Made by a program: the position numbers and the translations under genes. Source: an uncultured Bacillota bacterium (GTDB taxonomy: Bacteria > Bacillota_I > Bacilli_A > RFN20 > CAG-631). From it: a stretch of 43,319 nt of DNA. The stretch lies in NCBI GenBank assembly GCA_902491575.1, contig CABUID010000016.1, positions 1 to 43,319 on the forward strand. Direction: 5' to 3'. Of this stretch, positions 20,891 through 28,305 are shown piece after piece; the first letter of the stretch is position 1, and each line of letters starts with the position of its first letter. Under the pieces are notes generated by a model, which worked only from the letters and a program-made list of their open reading frames with translations, did no database searches and was not told the DNA's origin.

Positions 20891-22558
20891 TTGATAGAAG
20901 TAAGTGTAAATAATGCAAGTAAAAGTTTTGGCTTTAAAAATGTTTTGGATGGGTTTGATTTAGAGGCTACAACTGGAGAAAGAATTGCCTTAATCGGACC
21001 AAATGGATGTGGGAAATCAACACTATTTAAAATAATTTCTGGAGAAGAAAAATTAGATAAAGGAATGGTTTCAACTAGAAAGGGAGCTACAATCGGATTA
21101 TTATCTCAAATTCCACCTAAAGTAGCTGATGATGTTACTGTTAGAGATATACTATTGAGAAGCTTTAAAGATTTATTTGAATTAGAAAAAAAATTAAGAG
21201 AATATGAGGAAAAACTTGGTAGTATCACATCTGATGAACTAGATTCTGTTTTAAAAGTATATGGAAAGTTACAAGATCATTTTTCAAATATGGGTGGTTA
21301 TGAAATAGATGAAAAAGTTGGTAAAATTTGTAATGGATTTAAAATTTCTGAGGAAATGCTTACTAGAAGTTTTAATACTTTATCAGGAGGAGAAAAAACA
21401 ATAGTTAATTTGGCTTCATTAATAATTAGTAATCCAGAAATTTTACTACTTGATGAGCCTACAAATCACTTGGATATTGATACTTTAGAGTGGTTTGAAC
21501 AGTTCTTATCAAATTACAAGGGAACTATAATTATTAGTTCGCATGATAGGTATTTTTTGGATAAAGTAGCAACAAAAACAATTCTAATAGACAAAGGGAA
21601 AGCTGATGTATATCATGGAAATTATTCATACTATTTAGAAGAAAGTGAGAGACGTGCATTAGCAGAATTTGATGAATATAAAACACAACAAAAACAAATT
21701 GAGGCAATGAAAGCTGCTGTAAAAAAATTAAAAGAATGGGGAGAACGTGGTGATAATCCTAGGTTTTTTAGAAGAGCTGCTTGTATTGAGAGAAAATTAG
21801 AAAAAATGGAAATGCTAGATAGACCAGAATCAAAAAAACAATTACCATTAGATTTCGAAATTAATGGTCGCTCTGGTAAAGATGTATTAGTCGCTAAAGA
21901 TTTGGGAATTATAGCTGGTGATAAAATACTATTGGATGGAGCAGACTTATATTTAAAATATGGTGAAAAAGTATGTTTGATGGGAAAAAATGGAACAGGA
22001 AAATCTACATTTGTAAAAGCAGTTTTAGGTAATGAAGATAGCATTTGTCAAGGTGAAATAAAATTGGGCAGTAATGTTAGCATAGGTTATATTCCACAAG
22101 AAATAAGATTTGAAGATGAAAATGCGACTGTATTGGAAACATCGAGAAAGTTTTATGAAGGAACAGAAACGTATTTAAGAGCATCTCTTGCAAAGTTCTT
22201 GTTCTATGGTCAAAATGTTTTTAAAAGAGTAGGTACGTTATCAGGAGGAGAAAAAGTTCGTTTAAAATTATTTGAATTAATTCAGAAGAAGGCTAACTTA
22301 TTAATTTTAGATGAGCCTACAAACCATATAGACATTGATACTAAAGAAATATTAGAAGAAGCATTAAGTGAATATCGTGGTACTCTATTCTTTATTTCAC
22401 ATGATAGATACTTTATAAACAAGTTAGCTGAGCGTGTGATAAATATTGAGGATCAAAAATTTACTGAATACTTGGGAAATTATGATTATTATAAGGAGCA
22501 AAAAGTAAAAAAGTTGGAGCTTCCTACTAGCAATAATCACGGTAGAAAAGGTAGGTAG
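20891..22558 (+). CDS. ABC-F ATPase, probable ribosome-protection/self-resistance protein
   Basis: Start set at TTG 20891 (IEVSVNNASKSFGF) after AAAGAGGTGATTAC; the frame is open further upstream. 555 residues with two ABC domains and no membrane segments: Walker A GPNGCGKST and GKNGTGKST, signatures LSGGEKT and LSGGEKV, Walker B LLLDEPTNHLD and LILDEPTNHID, with a charged linker (about 240-310). ABC-F proteins act on ribosomes, and several dislodge peptidyl-transferase-centre drugs. That target suits a blasticidin-like nucleoside. Housekeeping ABC-F is less likely in this setting. Confidence 0.92.
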   Translation: MIEVSVNNASKSFGFKNVLDGFDLEATTGERIALIGPNGCGKSTLFKIISGEEKLDKGMVSTRKGATIGLLSQIPPKVADDVTVRDILLRSFKDLFELEKKLREYEEKLGSITSDELDSVLKVYGKLQDHFSNMGGYEIDEKVGKICNGFKISEEMLTRSFNTLSGGEKTIVNLASLIISNPEILLLDEPTNHLDIDTLEWFEQFLSNYKGTIIISSHDRYFLDKVATKTILIDKGKADVYHGNYSYYLEESERRALAEFDEYKTQQKQIEAMKAAVKKLKEWGERGDNPRFFRRAACIERKLEKMEMLDRPESKKQLPLDFEINGRSGKDVLVAKDLGIIAGDKILLDGADLYLKYGEKVCLMGKNGTGKSTFVKAVLGNEDSICQGEIKLGSNVSIGYIPQEIRFEDENATVLETSRKFYEGTETYLRASLAKFLFYGQNVFKRVGTLSGGEKVRLKLFELIQKKANLLILDEPTNHIDIDTKEILEEALSEYRGTLFFISHDRYFINKLAERVINIEDQKFTEYLGNYDYYKEQKVKKLELPTSNNHGRKGR

Positions 22559-22566
22559 TTGTTTAG

Positions 22567-23343
22567 ATGAATTTCAAATATAAACTTACAAAAAAAGTAG
22601 AAAATTTTATAAAAAATGCAAATCTAAGTGAAATCAGTATTGGATGTTCTGATTCACAAGTAGTAAGAATTGAAAAAAATGGCAAAATATATTTTTTAAA
22701 AATAGCTAAAAAAGGATTACTTACACAAGAATTTAATGCTTTAAATTGGTTGAATGGCAAATTGTCAGTTCCAGAAATTGTATTATTTGATAATGAAACA
22801 GAAAATGAATTTTTAATAACAAAGGCTATTCCAGGAGAAATGGTATGTTCAGAAAAATACCTAAATAATCCAATGTTAGCTTTGGAAATAATTAAACAAG
22901 CTTTTGATAATATATATTCTGTAGATATTTCTGATTGTCCTTTCAATGTTTCAAATAAGTACAAATTATCACTAATAAAAAATAATGTAGAAAAAGGTCT
23001 AATCAAAAATGAAGATTTAAAGAGTGAAACGTTAGAAAGATTCGGAAATGTGGAAGGCTTGTTAAATTATCTTATCAATAATCAATTTGAAGAGGAGTTG
23101 TGTTTTTCTCACGGAGATACAAGTTTGCCAAATATCTTTTCTTCTAATGACAAATTTTCTGGCTTTATTGATGTTGGAGAATGTGGTATTGCTGATAAGT
23201 GGTTTGATCTTGCAATTTGTGAAAAATCAATCAGAAGAAATTTTGGAGAAAAATATATTTCGGAATTTTATAAAAAATTAAATATAGTTCCAGACAGAAA
23301 TAAAATTGATTATTATTTACTTATGATGGAATTATATTTATAA
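22567..23343 (+). CDS. Aminoglycoside O-phosphotransferase, APH(3')-like kinase
   Basis: 258 residues. FSHGDTSLPNIF (catalytic Asp184) and FSGFIDVGECGIADKWFDLA (metal-binding Asp202), followed by KSIRRNFG and a YYLLMMELY end, closely follow the APH(3') pattern; YFLKIAKK holds the ATP-binding Lys. The enzyme would phosphorylate a hydroxyl of a sugar-containing antibiotic. It lies 8 bases after the ABC-F gene, giving a two-gene resistance unit. Whether it protects against the operon's product or a foreign drug is not decided by sequence. Confidence 0.9.
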   Translation: MNFKYKLTKKVENFIKNANLSEISIGCSDSQVVRIEKNGKIYFLKIAKKGLLTQEFNALNWLNGKLSVPEIVLFDNETENEFLITKAIPGEMVCSEKYLNNPMLALEIIKQAFDNIYSVDISDCPFNVSNKYKLSLIKNNVEKGLIKNEDLKSETLERFGNVEGLLNYLINNQFEEELCFSHGDTSLPNIFSSNDKFSGFIDVGECGIADKWFDLAICEKSIRRNFGEKYISEFYKKLNIVPDRNKIDYYLLMMELYL

Positions 23344-23490
23344 AACTGTTAAAGTTTTAATGAAAATTTTAAGGTTAGTAAATTGTCTTGAATATATTGA
23401 TAAATTGATTTTAAATCAATATTACAGAGTTTATAGAAAATTTACAATACCTATAAAATTAAATGATTCTAATAAGTTAGGAGGATGTTT
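23344..23490 (+). other. Intergenic region before the micro-gene pair
   Basis: Contains a weak AAAACT/AGTTTT hairpin just after the APH stop and a perfect palindrome-like ATTGAT-TTTAA-ATCAAT (about 23404-23420). TATAAA-like boxes near 23452 are the only promoter candidates, without a clear -35. Confidence 0.4.
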
Positions 23491-23577
23491 ATGATCAGCA
23501 ACAATTCTAATTTTGGATATGATAAGTATCATAGAAAAAAACCAATTAAAGAATTTGACTTAAATCAAACTCTTTAA
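23491..23577 (+). CDS. Micro-gene A, 28-aa peptide with KYHRKKPIKEFDL motif
   Basis: TTAGGAGG ends about 7 bases before ATG 23491; stop TAA 23575-23577. The peptide is hydrophilic (MISNNSNFGYDKYHRKKPIK, then EFDLNQTL), with no signal peptide or cysteines. Its last 32 bases overlap, on the opposite strand, micro-gene B, which encodes a clearly related peptide. Codon changes between the two in the KYHRK block are synonymous (AAG/AAA, TAT/TAC, AGA/AGG, AAA/AAG), which supports real coding. Function unknown; precursor peptide, signal or small regulator are all possible. Confidence 0.65.
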   Translation: MISNNSNFGYDKYHRKKPIKEFDLNQTL

Positions 23578-23581
23578 TTGG
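23542..23581. repeat. Near-palindrome shared by the two micro-genes
   Basis: CCAATTAAAGA (23542-23552) and TCTTTAATTGG (23571-23581) are perfect arms; the inner 18 bases are also nearly symmetrical. The same DNA therefore encodes PIKEFDL-Q-L on both strands. In RNA it would form a strong hairpin at the 3' ends of both convergent transcripts, but it lacks a T tract. Confidence 0.8.
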
Positions 23582-23632
23582 ATTCTTCCTATGGTATTTA
23601 TTAGTTCCATACACATTATTTTCACTTTTCAT
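23546..23632 (-). CDS. Micro-gene B, 28-aa peptide with KYHRKNPIKEFDL motif
   Basis: On the minus strand TTAGGAGG lies 6 bases before ATG (23632-23630); stop TAA 23548-23546. The peptide (MKSENNVYGTNKYHRKNPIK, then EFDLSQIL) has the same length as micro-gene A and about 60% identity. An extended -10 (TGATATAAT, TATAAT at 23683-23678) gives it its own promoter. It is convergent with and overlaps micro-gene A by 32 bases. Confidence 0.65.
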   Translation of the reverse strand: MKSENNVYGTNKYHRKNPIKEFDLSQIL

Positions 23633-23677
23633 AAAAACCTCCTAATTAATATTTAAATGGCAAATCAATTTGTAATT

Positions 23678-23686
23678 ATTATATCA
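23678..23686 (-). promoter_or_regulatory. Extended -10 promoter of micro-gene B
   Basis: Minus-strand TGA-TATAAT (23686-23678), about 46 bases before the micro-gene B start. No good -35 is seen, consistent with an extended -10 promoter. Confidence 0.45.
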
Positions 23687-23734
23687 CATTTTATTGATTT
23701 TTTTATTTAAACTAGCTGTATAAATACAATATTA

Positions 23735-23763
23735 TTGATTTTTTTTAAGTTTTATTGTAAAAT
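23735..23763 (+). promoter_or_regulatory. Promoter of the lactonase gene, TTGATT-17-TAAAAT
   Basis: TTGATT 23735-23740, 17 bases, TAAAAT 23758-23763, 20 bases before ATG 23784. Confidence 0.65.
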
Positions 23764-23783
23764 AATTAGCCAAAGGTGAGAAG

Positions 23784-24749
23784 ATGTATAAATTATATGT
23801 TGGAAATTTTAGTTCAGATAGTGGGTTTCACATTATTACATTAAATAATCATTTTGATATAATTAGTGATAAAAGTAATATTGCATCAAATTACAACTCA
23901 TATTTGTATTGTGATAGCAGTAATTTAGTTTTATCAACAGTAGAAACAAAAGGAACAAAAAACAATCCTAATGGGAAGATTGTTGTTTTTAGATTAGATA
24001 ATAAAGATAATCCAAACATCATTACTAGTTTTAATTCATTTGGATTAAATCCTTGCCACATAACTTATAATGAGGAAAAAAGAATAATTTCAGCAAGTAA
24101 TTATGATTCTGGGAACTTATCATTGTTCTCTTTGGATACAACAGATAATCTATCCTTAAAGCAAGTTCTTACCTTCTATAAAAATTCTTTGATTCATTGC
24201 TCTTTATTTAGCAAAGATAAACTTCATATTGTGGATAAGGGTGCTAGTAAAATTTACACACTAAATTTAGAAGAAAAAGAGAGATTAATCACTTCTATAA
24301 CTTTTAAAAATGGTGTACAGCCAAGACACTTGATCAATCGGGATAATAAATATTTTTATCTAATAAGTGAATCTAAACCATTAATTATAACATTGGAGTA
24401 CAGTGGTAACTTGTTTAAAGTAATTGATGTACAAAGACTATCAAATAATGAATGTACTGGATGTGCAATAAAATATGATAAATCTTCAGAAATGCTATAC
24501 GCAACAGTTAGAGGTTCAAATGAAATAAAAATATTTTCAACGTCACAAATTGTGCCTAAATTTATTCAAACAATTCCTTCATTTGGATTAAATCCTAGAG
24601 ATATAGATATAAGTGGGGATTTAGCTGCTGTAACAAATCTTGAAAGTAATAGTTTAAGTTTATATAAAAAATATGCTGACGGAACATTAGAGCATTTAAA
24701 CAATTTATCAACGACATCTCCTGCTTTTGTCAAAATAAAAAAATGTTGA
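23784..24749 (+). CDS. Lactonase-family seven-bladed beta-propeller protein (YbhE/Pgl type)
   Basis: 321 residues of repeating beta blades. Family-typical repeats are FGLNPCHITYNEEKRIISAS with NYDSGNLSLFSL, GVQPRHLINRDNKYFYLISE, and FGLNPRDIDISGDLAAVTNL. Members hydrolyse 6-phosphogluconolactone or other lactones; many are of unknown substrate. AAGGTGAGAAG precedes ATG. It has its own promoter and faces the end of the leftward operon across a terminator. A role in pathway chemistry or lactone clearance is only inferred from location. Confidence 0.85.
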   Translation: MYKLYVGNFSSDSGFHIITLNNHFDIISDKSNIASNYNSYLYCDSSNLVLSTVETKGTKNNPNGKIVVFRLDNKDNPNIITSFNSFGLNPCHITYNEEKRIISASNYDSGNLSLFSLDTTDNLSLKQVLTFYKNSLIHCSLFSKDKLHIVDKGASKIYTLNLEEKERLITSITFKNGVQPRHLINRDNKYFYLISESKPLIITLEYSGNLFKVIDVQRLSNNECTGCAIKYDKSSEMLYATVRGSNEIKIFSTSQIVPKFIQTIPSFGLNPRDIDISGDLAAVTNLESNSLSLYKKYADGTLEHLNNLSTTSPAFVKIKKC

Positions 24750-24777
24750 ACATAATTATTTATTCAACATTTTTTTT
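24737..24777. terminator. Bidirectional terminator at the operon convergence
   Basis: AAATGTTGAA (24741-24750) pairs with TTCAACATTT (24763-24772), with A-rich and T-rich flanks. It ends the lactonase gene from the left and the whole leftward operon from the right. Confidence 0.9.
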
Positions 24778-25673
24778 AATGAAATCATTATTTCAACAAC
24801 TATTTTTTTTAAATCATTATTTTCTGGAAATCTTGGTAACAATCTTAAATTTGCTTCTAAATTATAAATTTCATGTCTAATTTCAAAGTTGTCCACATTA
24901 TATATTTCAGGATAGAATTCTTTAAAGTATTTTTCTATATTTTGATAATCTTCTATTTTAACCAAATTTTCAGCTTCTTCACTAGCATACTTCAAAGGAT
25001 TATTACACATTCTTAAAAATATATCTAATTCATAGTCAATTGGAGCATATAATGATGTTTCAAAATCAATTATTTTTATTTGACCATCATTGCAATAAAT
25101 AATATTATCAAAATGAATATCAGAATGAACTAATCTAAAATCATCACTCTTCAAATAATCACTTATATTTTTTAATATTTGTTCAGCCAAATCTTTCTCG
25201 GTTTGTGAAAATAGTTTAAGGTCAAAACATTTTTTGAAATTTCGTTCTAATTTTTCTTTTATATACAATGCCCAATCATAAGATTCACCCTTTATAGAAT
25301 GAAATGATTTCATCATATTTACTATTTCTTTTACTATTTCTTTTCTTTTATTTTCATCAAGTTCATGCCAAACAAAATATAGTGATTTACCATTAATTTT
25401 TTCTATTATCTCATAAGAAAAATCATCATTAGAAGTTGAAATATAAAACGAATACATTTTTGGAATATATTTATTACCAGCATTACTTTTATAAAACTCA
25501 ATTTCGTTTTCAAAATTTGCTTCATTTTCTTTATTGTTACAGATTTTAATAATATATTTATCATCAGCAGAATATACAGAGTTTGTAAATCCAACATTTA
25601 TTTTAGATATATTTTTAATATCCTTGAAAATTTTATCATTATCATCTACTATTTTTTTTAAATATGTGTCCAT
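24756..25673 (-). CDS. APH/choline-kinase-type phosphotransferase
   Basis: Start at ATG 25673 (MDTYLKKIV), with AGGTG upstream; a GTG at 25682 is in frame but overlaps that site. 305 residues. NSVYSADDKYIIKIC holds the ATP-binding Lys, LVHSDIHFDNIIY is the Brenner motif with catalytic Asp, and IKIIDFETS the metal-binding Asp. It differs from the APH(3')-like protein of the other operon and is nearer to broad APH/ChoK-type kinases. It is last in the leftward operon, where resistance by phosphorylation, or kinase chemistry in the pathway, is possible. Confidence 0.88.
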   Translation of the reverse strand: MDTYLKKIVDDNDKIFKDIKNISKINVGFTNSVYSADDKYIIKICNNKENEANFENEIEFYKSNAGNKYIPKMYSFYISTSNDDFSYEIIEKINGKSLYFVWHELDENKRKEIVKEIVNMMKSFHSIKGESYDWALYIKEKLERNFKKCFDLKLFSQTEKDLAEQILKNISDYLKSDDFRLVHSDIHFDNIIYCNDGQIKIIDFETSLYAPIDYELDIFLRMCNNPLKYASEEAENLVKIEDYQNIEKYFKEFYPEIYNVDNFEIRHEIYNLEANLRLLPRFPENNDLKKIVVEIMISLKKMLNK

Positions 25674-25711
25674 AAGTGTCACCTATCTTTCTATTAAATT
25701 ATATCATATTT

Positions 25712-26857
25712 TTATTTTAAATGTAATATTACAAAAAAAGTTTTAAAAATAATTTTAATATCCAACAGCAAAGAATAATTAGAAATGTAATATAAATCAT
25801 ATAAGTATCTATACTTTGGTTCTGTATAATAATTACCATATACATGTGATAATCCAGTTATTCCAGCTTTAACATTGTGTCGCAAATTATATAATGGATA
25901 CTCCTTTTTATATTTATCAATAAAATAGGTTCTTTCAGGTCTTGGTCCAACGATTGACATCTCACCTTTTAATACATTATAAAGTTGTGGTATTTCGTCA
26001 ATTTTGAACTTTCTAATAAATCTACCAATTTTTGTTATTCTAGTATCGTTAGGAGATGCAACTAATGGAATACCATCTTTTTCTGCATTTACATACATAC
26101 TTCTAAATTTATATAATTTAAACTTTTTGTTATAAATAGTTTCTCTTTCTTGTGAATAAAATATTGGACCGTATGAATCGATTTTTACCAATATTGAAAC
26201 AAACAAAATTATTGGAAATAAAATAATCATTGCTATAATTGAAAAAAATATGTCAAACACTCTTTTCAGCAACTTATTTAAACCATCAATTTGCAATTTA
26301 TTAATTTTAACAAATGGTATATCTTTTAAAACAATGATTTTATTATTTGAAATAGGTATAATTTCATCTGTTAATTTTAAATATACTTCAACATCTGATG
26401 CTAAGATTGATAGATCAAGCAAAAATTTTTGATGTGCATCTGAATTAATAATTAGAATATCATATTTTTTTAAACTTTTTACGTCGATAAGTTTATTATA
26501 CTTTTTTATAGATTCTATTTTTATATGATAATTATTACAAAAATCTATAATATCAGCATCTTCAATATTACTTTTACACAATGATATATAACAAATGCTT
26601 TTACTAGGTATCTTATTGTAATATATTTTTCTAACAATAAATTCAATTAAATTTAAAATAATAAAAACAATCGATAGTAGTATTACATCATTAAAATCAA
26701 TTAATTTAGATATTAGAAAAAATAAAAAACAAATGCTGAAAATTAAAACTCTTTTAATAATTTCTATTAAGTTGTATTTCTTAGGTTGAAAAATATCCAT
26801 TGTAATTAATATAAAATATATTATAAAAAATAGTATAAGAATATTGAATTTATTCAT
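25712..26857 (-). CDS. Polyprenyl-phosphate glycosylphosphotransferase (WbaP/PglC-type)
   Basis: 381 residues. Three N-terminal hydrophobic helices (about 5-25, 32-52, 55-75), a cytoplasmic middle part, another helix (about 200-225), then the bacterial sugar transferase domain: IFYSQERETIYNKKFKLYKF, RSMYVNAEKDG, KIDEIPQLYNVLKGEMSIVG, PRPE. Such enzymes place a sugar-1-phosphate on undecaprenyl phosphate at the inner membrane to begin a lipid-linked glycan. Its presence suggests that the leftward pathway builds a lipid-linked or surface saccharide. It overlaps the nucleotidyltransferase gene by 8 bases. Confidence 0.92.
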   Translation of the reverse strand: MNKFNILILFFIIYFILITMDIFQPKKYNLIEIIKRVLIFSICFLFFLISKLIDFNDVILLSIVFIILNLIEFIVRKIYYNKIPSKSICYISLCKSNIEDADIIDFCNNYHIKIESIKKYNKLIDVKSLKKYDILIINSDAHQKFLLDLSILASDVEVYLKLTDEIIPISNNKIIVLKDIPFVKINKLQIDGLNKLLKRVFDIFFSIIAMIILFPIILFVSILVKIDSYGPIFYSQERETIYNKKFKLYKFRSMYVNAEKDGIPLVASPNDTRITKIGRFIRKFKIDEIPQLYNVLKGEMSIVGPRPERTYFIDKYKKEYPLYNLRHNVKAGITGLSHVYGNYYTEPKYRYLYDLYYISNYSLLLDIKIIFKTFFVILHLK

Positions 26858-27539
26858 AATTTATTACCTTTTTTATTAGTTCATAATCTTCAGGGATACC
26901 AATATCAATAAAAACATCATGATAAAAATAAGGCATAAAATTCATTGCTTTAACATATTTCGTAAAGAAATCGTTTTCTATTGAAAAATTTGTATTTTTT
27001 TTAAAATCAGCTAAAACATTACGATTAAATACATAGCATCCAACGCTCATGTAGCCTTTAGAAACAAATTTCTTTTCATTAAAATCGGTTATTCTATTGT
27101 TGTTCAATGTAACCGATCCATATCTTTCGAAATTTTCCATCATTTTTAAAGATAAAGTAACATCAGCACCACTGTTTAAATGACTTTTATATAAATCAGC
27201 AAAGTTAAGTTTCGTATAAATATCACCATTCATTATGATAACATTATTATTTGTAACTTTTGTTAATGCTTTTAATATTGCTCCTCCTGTACCTAAAGGT
27301 TGTTCTTCCTCTGAATACTCAATTATAATATTTTTATATTTATTTCCAAAATAATCTTTGATATATTCCTTTTTATAACCAGTAGCAAGAATAACTTTGT
27401 TTACTTTTTGTTCGTTTAAATCGTTTAATACATATTCTAAAAATGGTTTATCATTAATAGGTGCCATTACTTTAGGGATGTTTTTTATTACACCATTCAA
27501 TCTAGTACCCAAACCACCTGATAAAATTATAACTTCCAT
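26850..27539 (-). CDS. Sugar-1-phosphate nucleotidyltransferase (HddC/mannose-1-P guanylyltransferase type)
   Basis: 229 residues. VIILSGGLGTRLNGVIKNIP is the nucleotide-binding signature with PKVMAPINDKPFL, followed by IMNGDIYTKL (metal-binding Asp) and HDVFIDIGIPEDYEL at the end. Length and layout fit the D-glycero-D-manno-heptose-1-phosphate guanylyltransferase subgroup. It makes an NDP-sugar donor for the operon's glycosyltransferases. The phosphomannose isomerase at the head of the operon suggests a mannose-derived sugar; no mutase or heptose synthase is visible. Confidence 0.88.
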   Translation of the reverse strand: MEVIILSGGLGTRLNGVIKNIPKVMAPINDKPFLEYVLNDLNEQKVNKVILATGYKKEYIKDYFGNKYKNIIIEYSEEEQPLGTGGAILKALTKVTNNNVIIMNGDIYTKLNFADLYKSHLNSGADVTLSLKMMENFERYGSVTLNNNRITDFNEKKFVSKGYMSVGCYVFNRNVLADFKKNTNFSIENDFFTKYVKAMNFMPYFYHDVFIDIGIPEDYELIKKVINYE

Positions 27540-27550
27540 ATACTCACCTC

Positions 27551-28297
27551 TTATAAACTTAGTTTTTTAACTGGAGAACTATAAGGCTCATTCTCAGTTG
27601 CTACAATATCAAAATCACTTGTAAAATCTTTAAGATAAGTATCATATTCGCAATCTAGAAATCCTACAGATATTTTGTTCAAATCTAATGGGAGCATACT
27701 TAAATCAGTTAAAGAATCTCCTAATAAAACAAAGTTCTTATAATTATTTATATATTTTATATATTCAGCATTATATTTTCTATATGGATCAATCATTTTA
27801 GAAAAATCTATCATACCATTTTGAATAAAATTTGAAAAAACAACAAGGTTATCAAAATGGCATCCTTCCTTTTTCAATAATTCTATAATCAAATTACCAA
27901 AACCAGAAGAATTTATAATAACTTGGTATTTTCTTTGAAGATAATTTATAGTTTCTATTGCATCATCTCTAAAAATAAACTGATTAGATGATACTATATC
28001 ATTAATAACTTTATAGTTGTTTAAAAATTCTTTTAATAGTTTTAATTTTTTAATCCAAATAGAATGAAGCAATTGCTCTTTTTGCACATTGGAAATATCA
28101 TTTGATAAAAATATTTTTTCTTCTTGTTCCATAATTTTTGACTTTTCCTCTGCATACTGCTTTGGAAAGAAATTTGAAAAAACACCAATTGAACTAACAC
28201 TTTCATTGCTAGTAATTGTTTTATCAAAATCTGTTATTATACACAAATTTTCTTTAGGAAAATTATGTATTCTTTGATGATCTTTCATTATTATCAT
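27551..28297 (-). CDS. HAD-superfamily phosphatase, 5'-nucleotidase-like
   Basis: 248 residues. IITDFDKTITSNES is HAD motif I (DxD), VIINSSGFGNLIIELL motif II, and FVLLGDSLTDLSM the late acidic motif. The combination with a helical cap (about 40-120) resembles the UMPH-1/cytosolic 5'-nucleotidase III group. Likely removes phosphate from a sugar- or nucleotide-phosphate intermediate. Starts after AGGTGATACA, 8 bases past the ABC-F stop. Confidence 0.8.
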   Translation of the reverse strand: MIIMKDHQRIHNFPKENLCIITDFDKTITSNESVSSIGVFSNFFPKQYAEEKSKIMEQEEKIFLSNDISNVQKEQLLHSIWIKKLKLLKEFLNNYKVINDIVSSNQFIFRDDAIETINYLQRKYQVIINSSGFGNLIIELLKKEGCHFDNLVVFSNFIQNGMIDFSKMIDPYRKYNAEYIKYINNYKNFVLLGDSLTDLSMLPLDLNKISVGFLDCEYDTYLKDFTSDFDIVATENEPYSSPVKKLSL

Positions 28298-28305
28298 TGT
28301 ATCAC

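Noticed and set aside
21631..22044. 137-aa minus-strand frame inside the rightward ABC-F gene
   Set aside because: Antisense shadow of a clear ABC-F gene; Ser/Phe/Leu-rich composition typical of the reverse strand of A+T-rich coding DNA.
22563..23006. 147-aa minus-strand frame inside the APH(3')-like gene
   Set aside because: Antisense of a gene with intact kinase motifs; no ribosome site or recognisable domain.
23542..23581. Micro-gene palindrome as nothing more than a terminator
   Set aside because: There is no T tract, and peptide similarity extends outside the palindrome with synonymous codon changes and two consensus ribosome sites.
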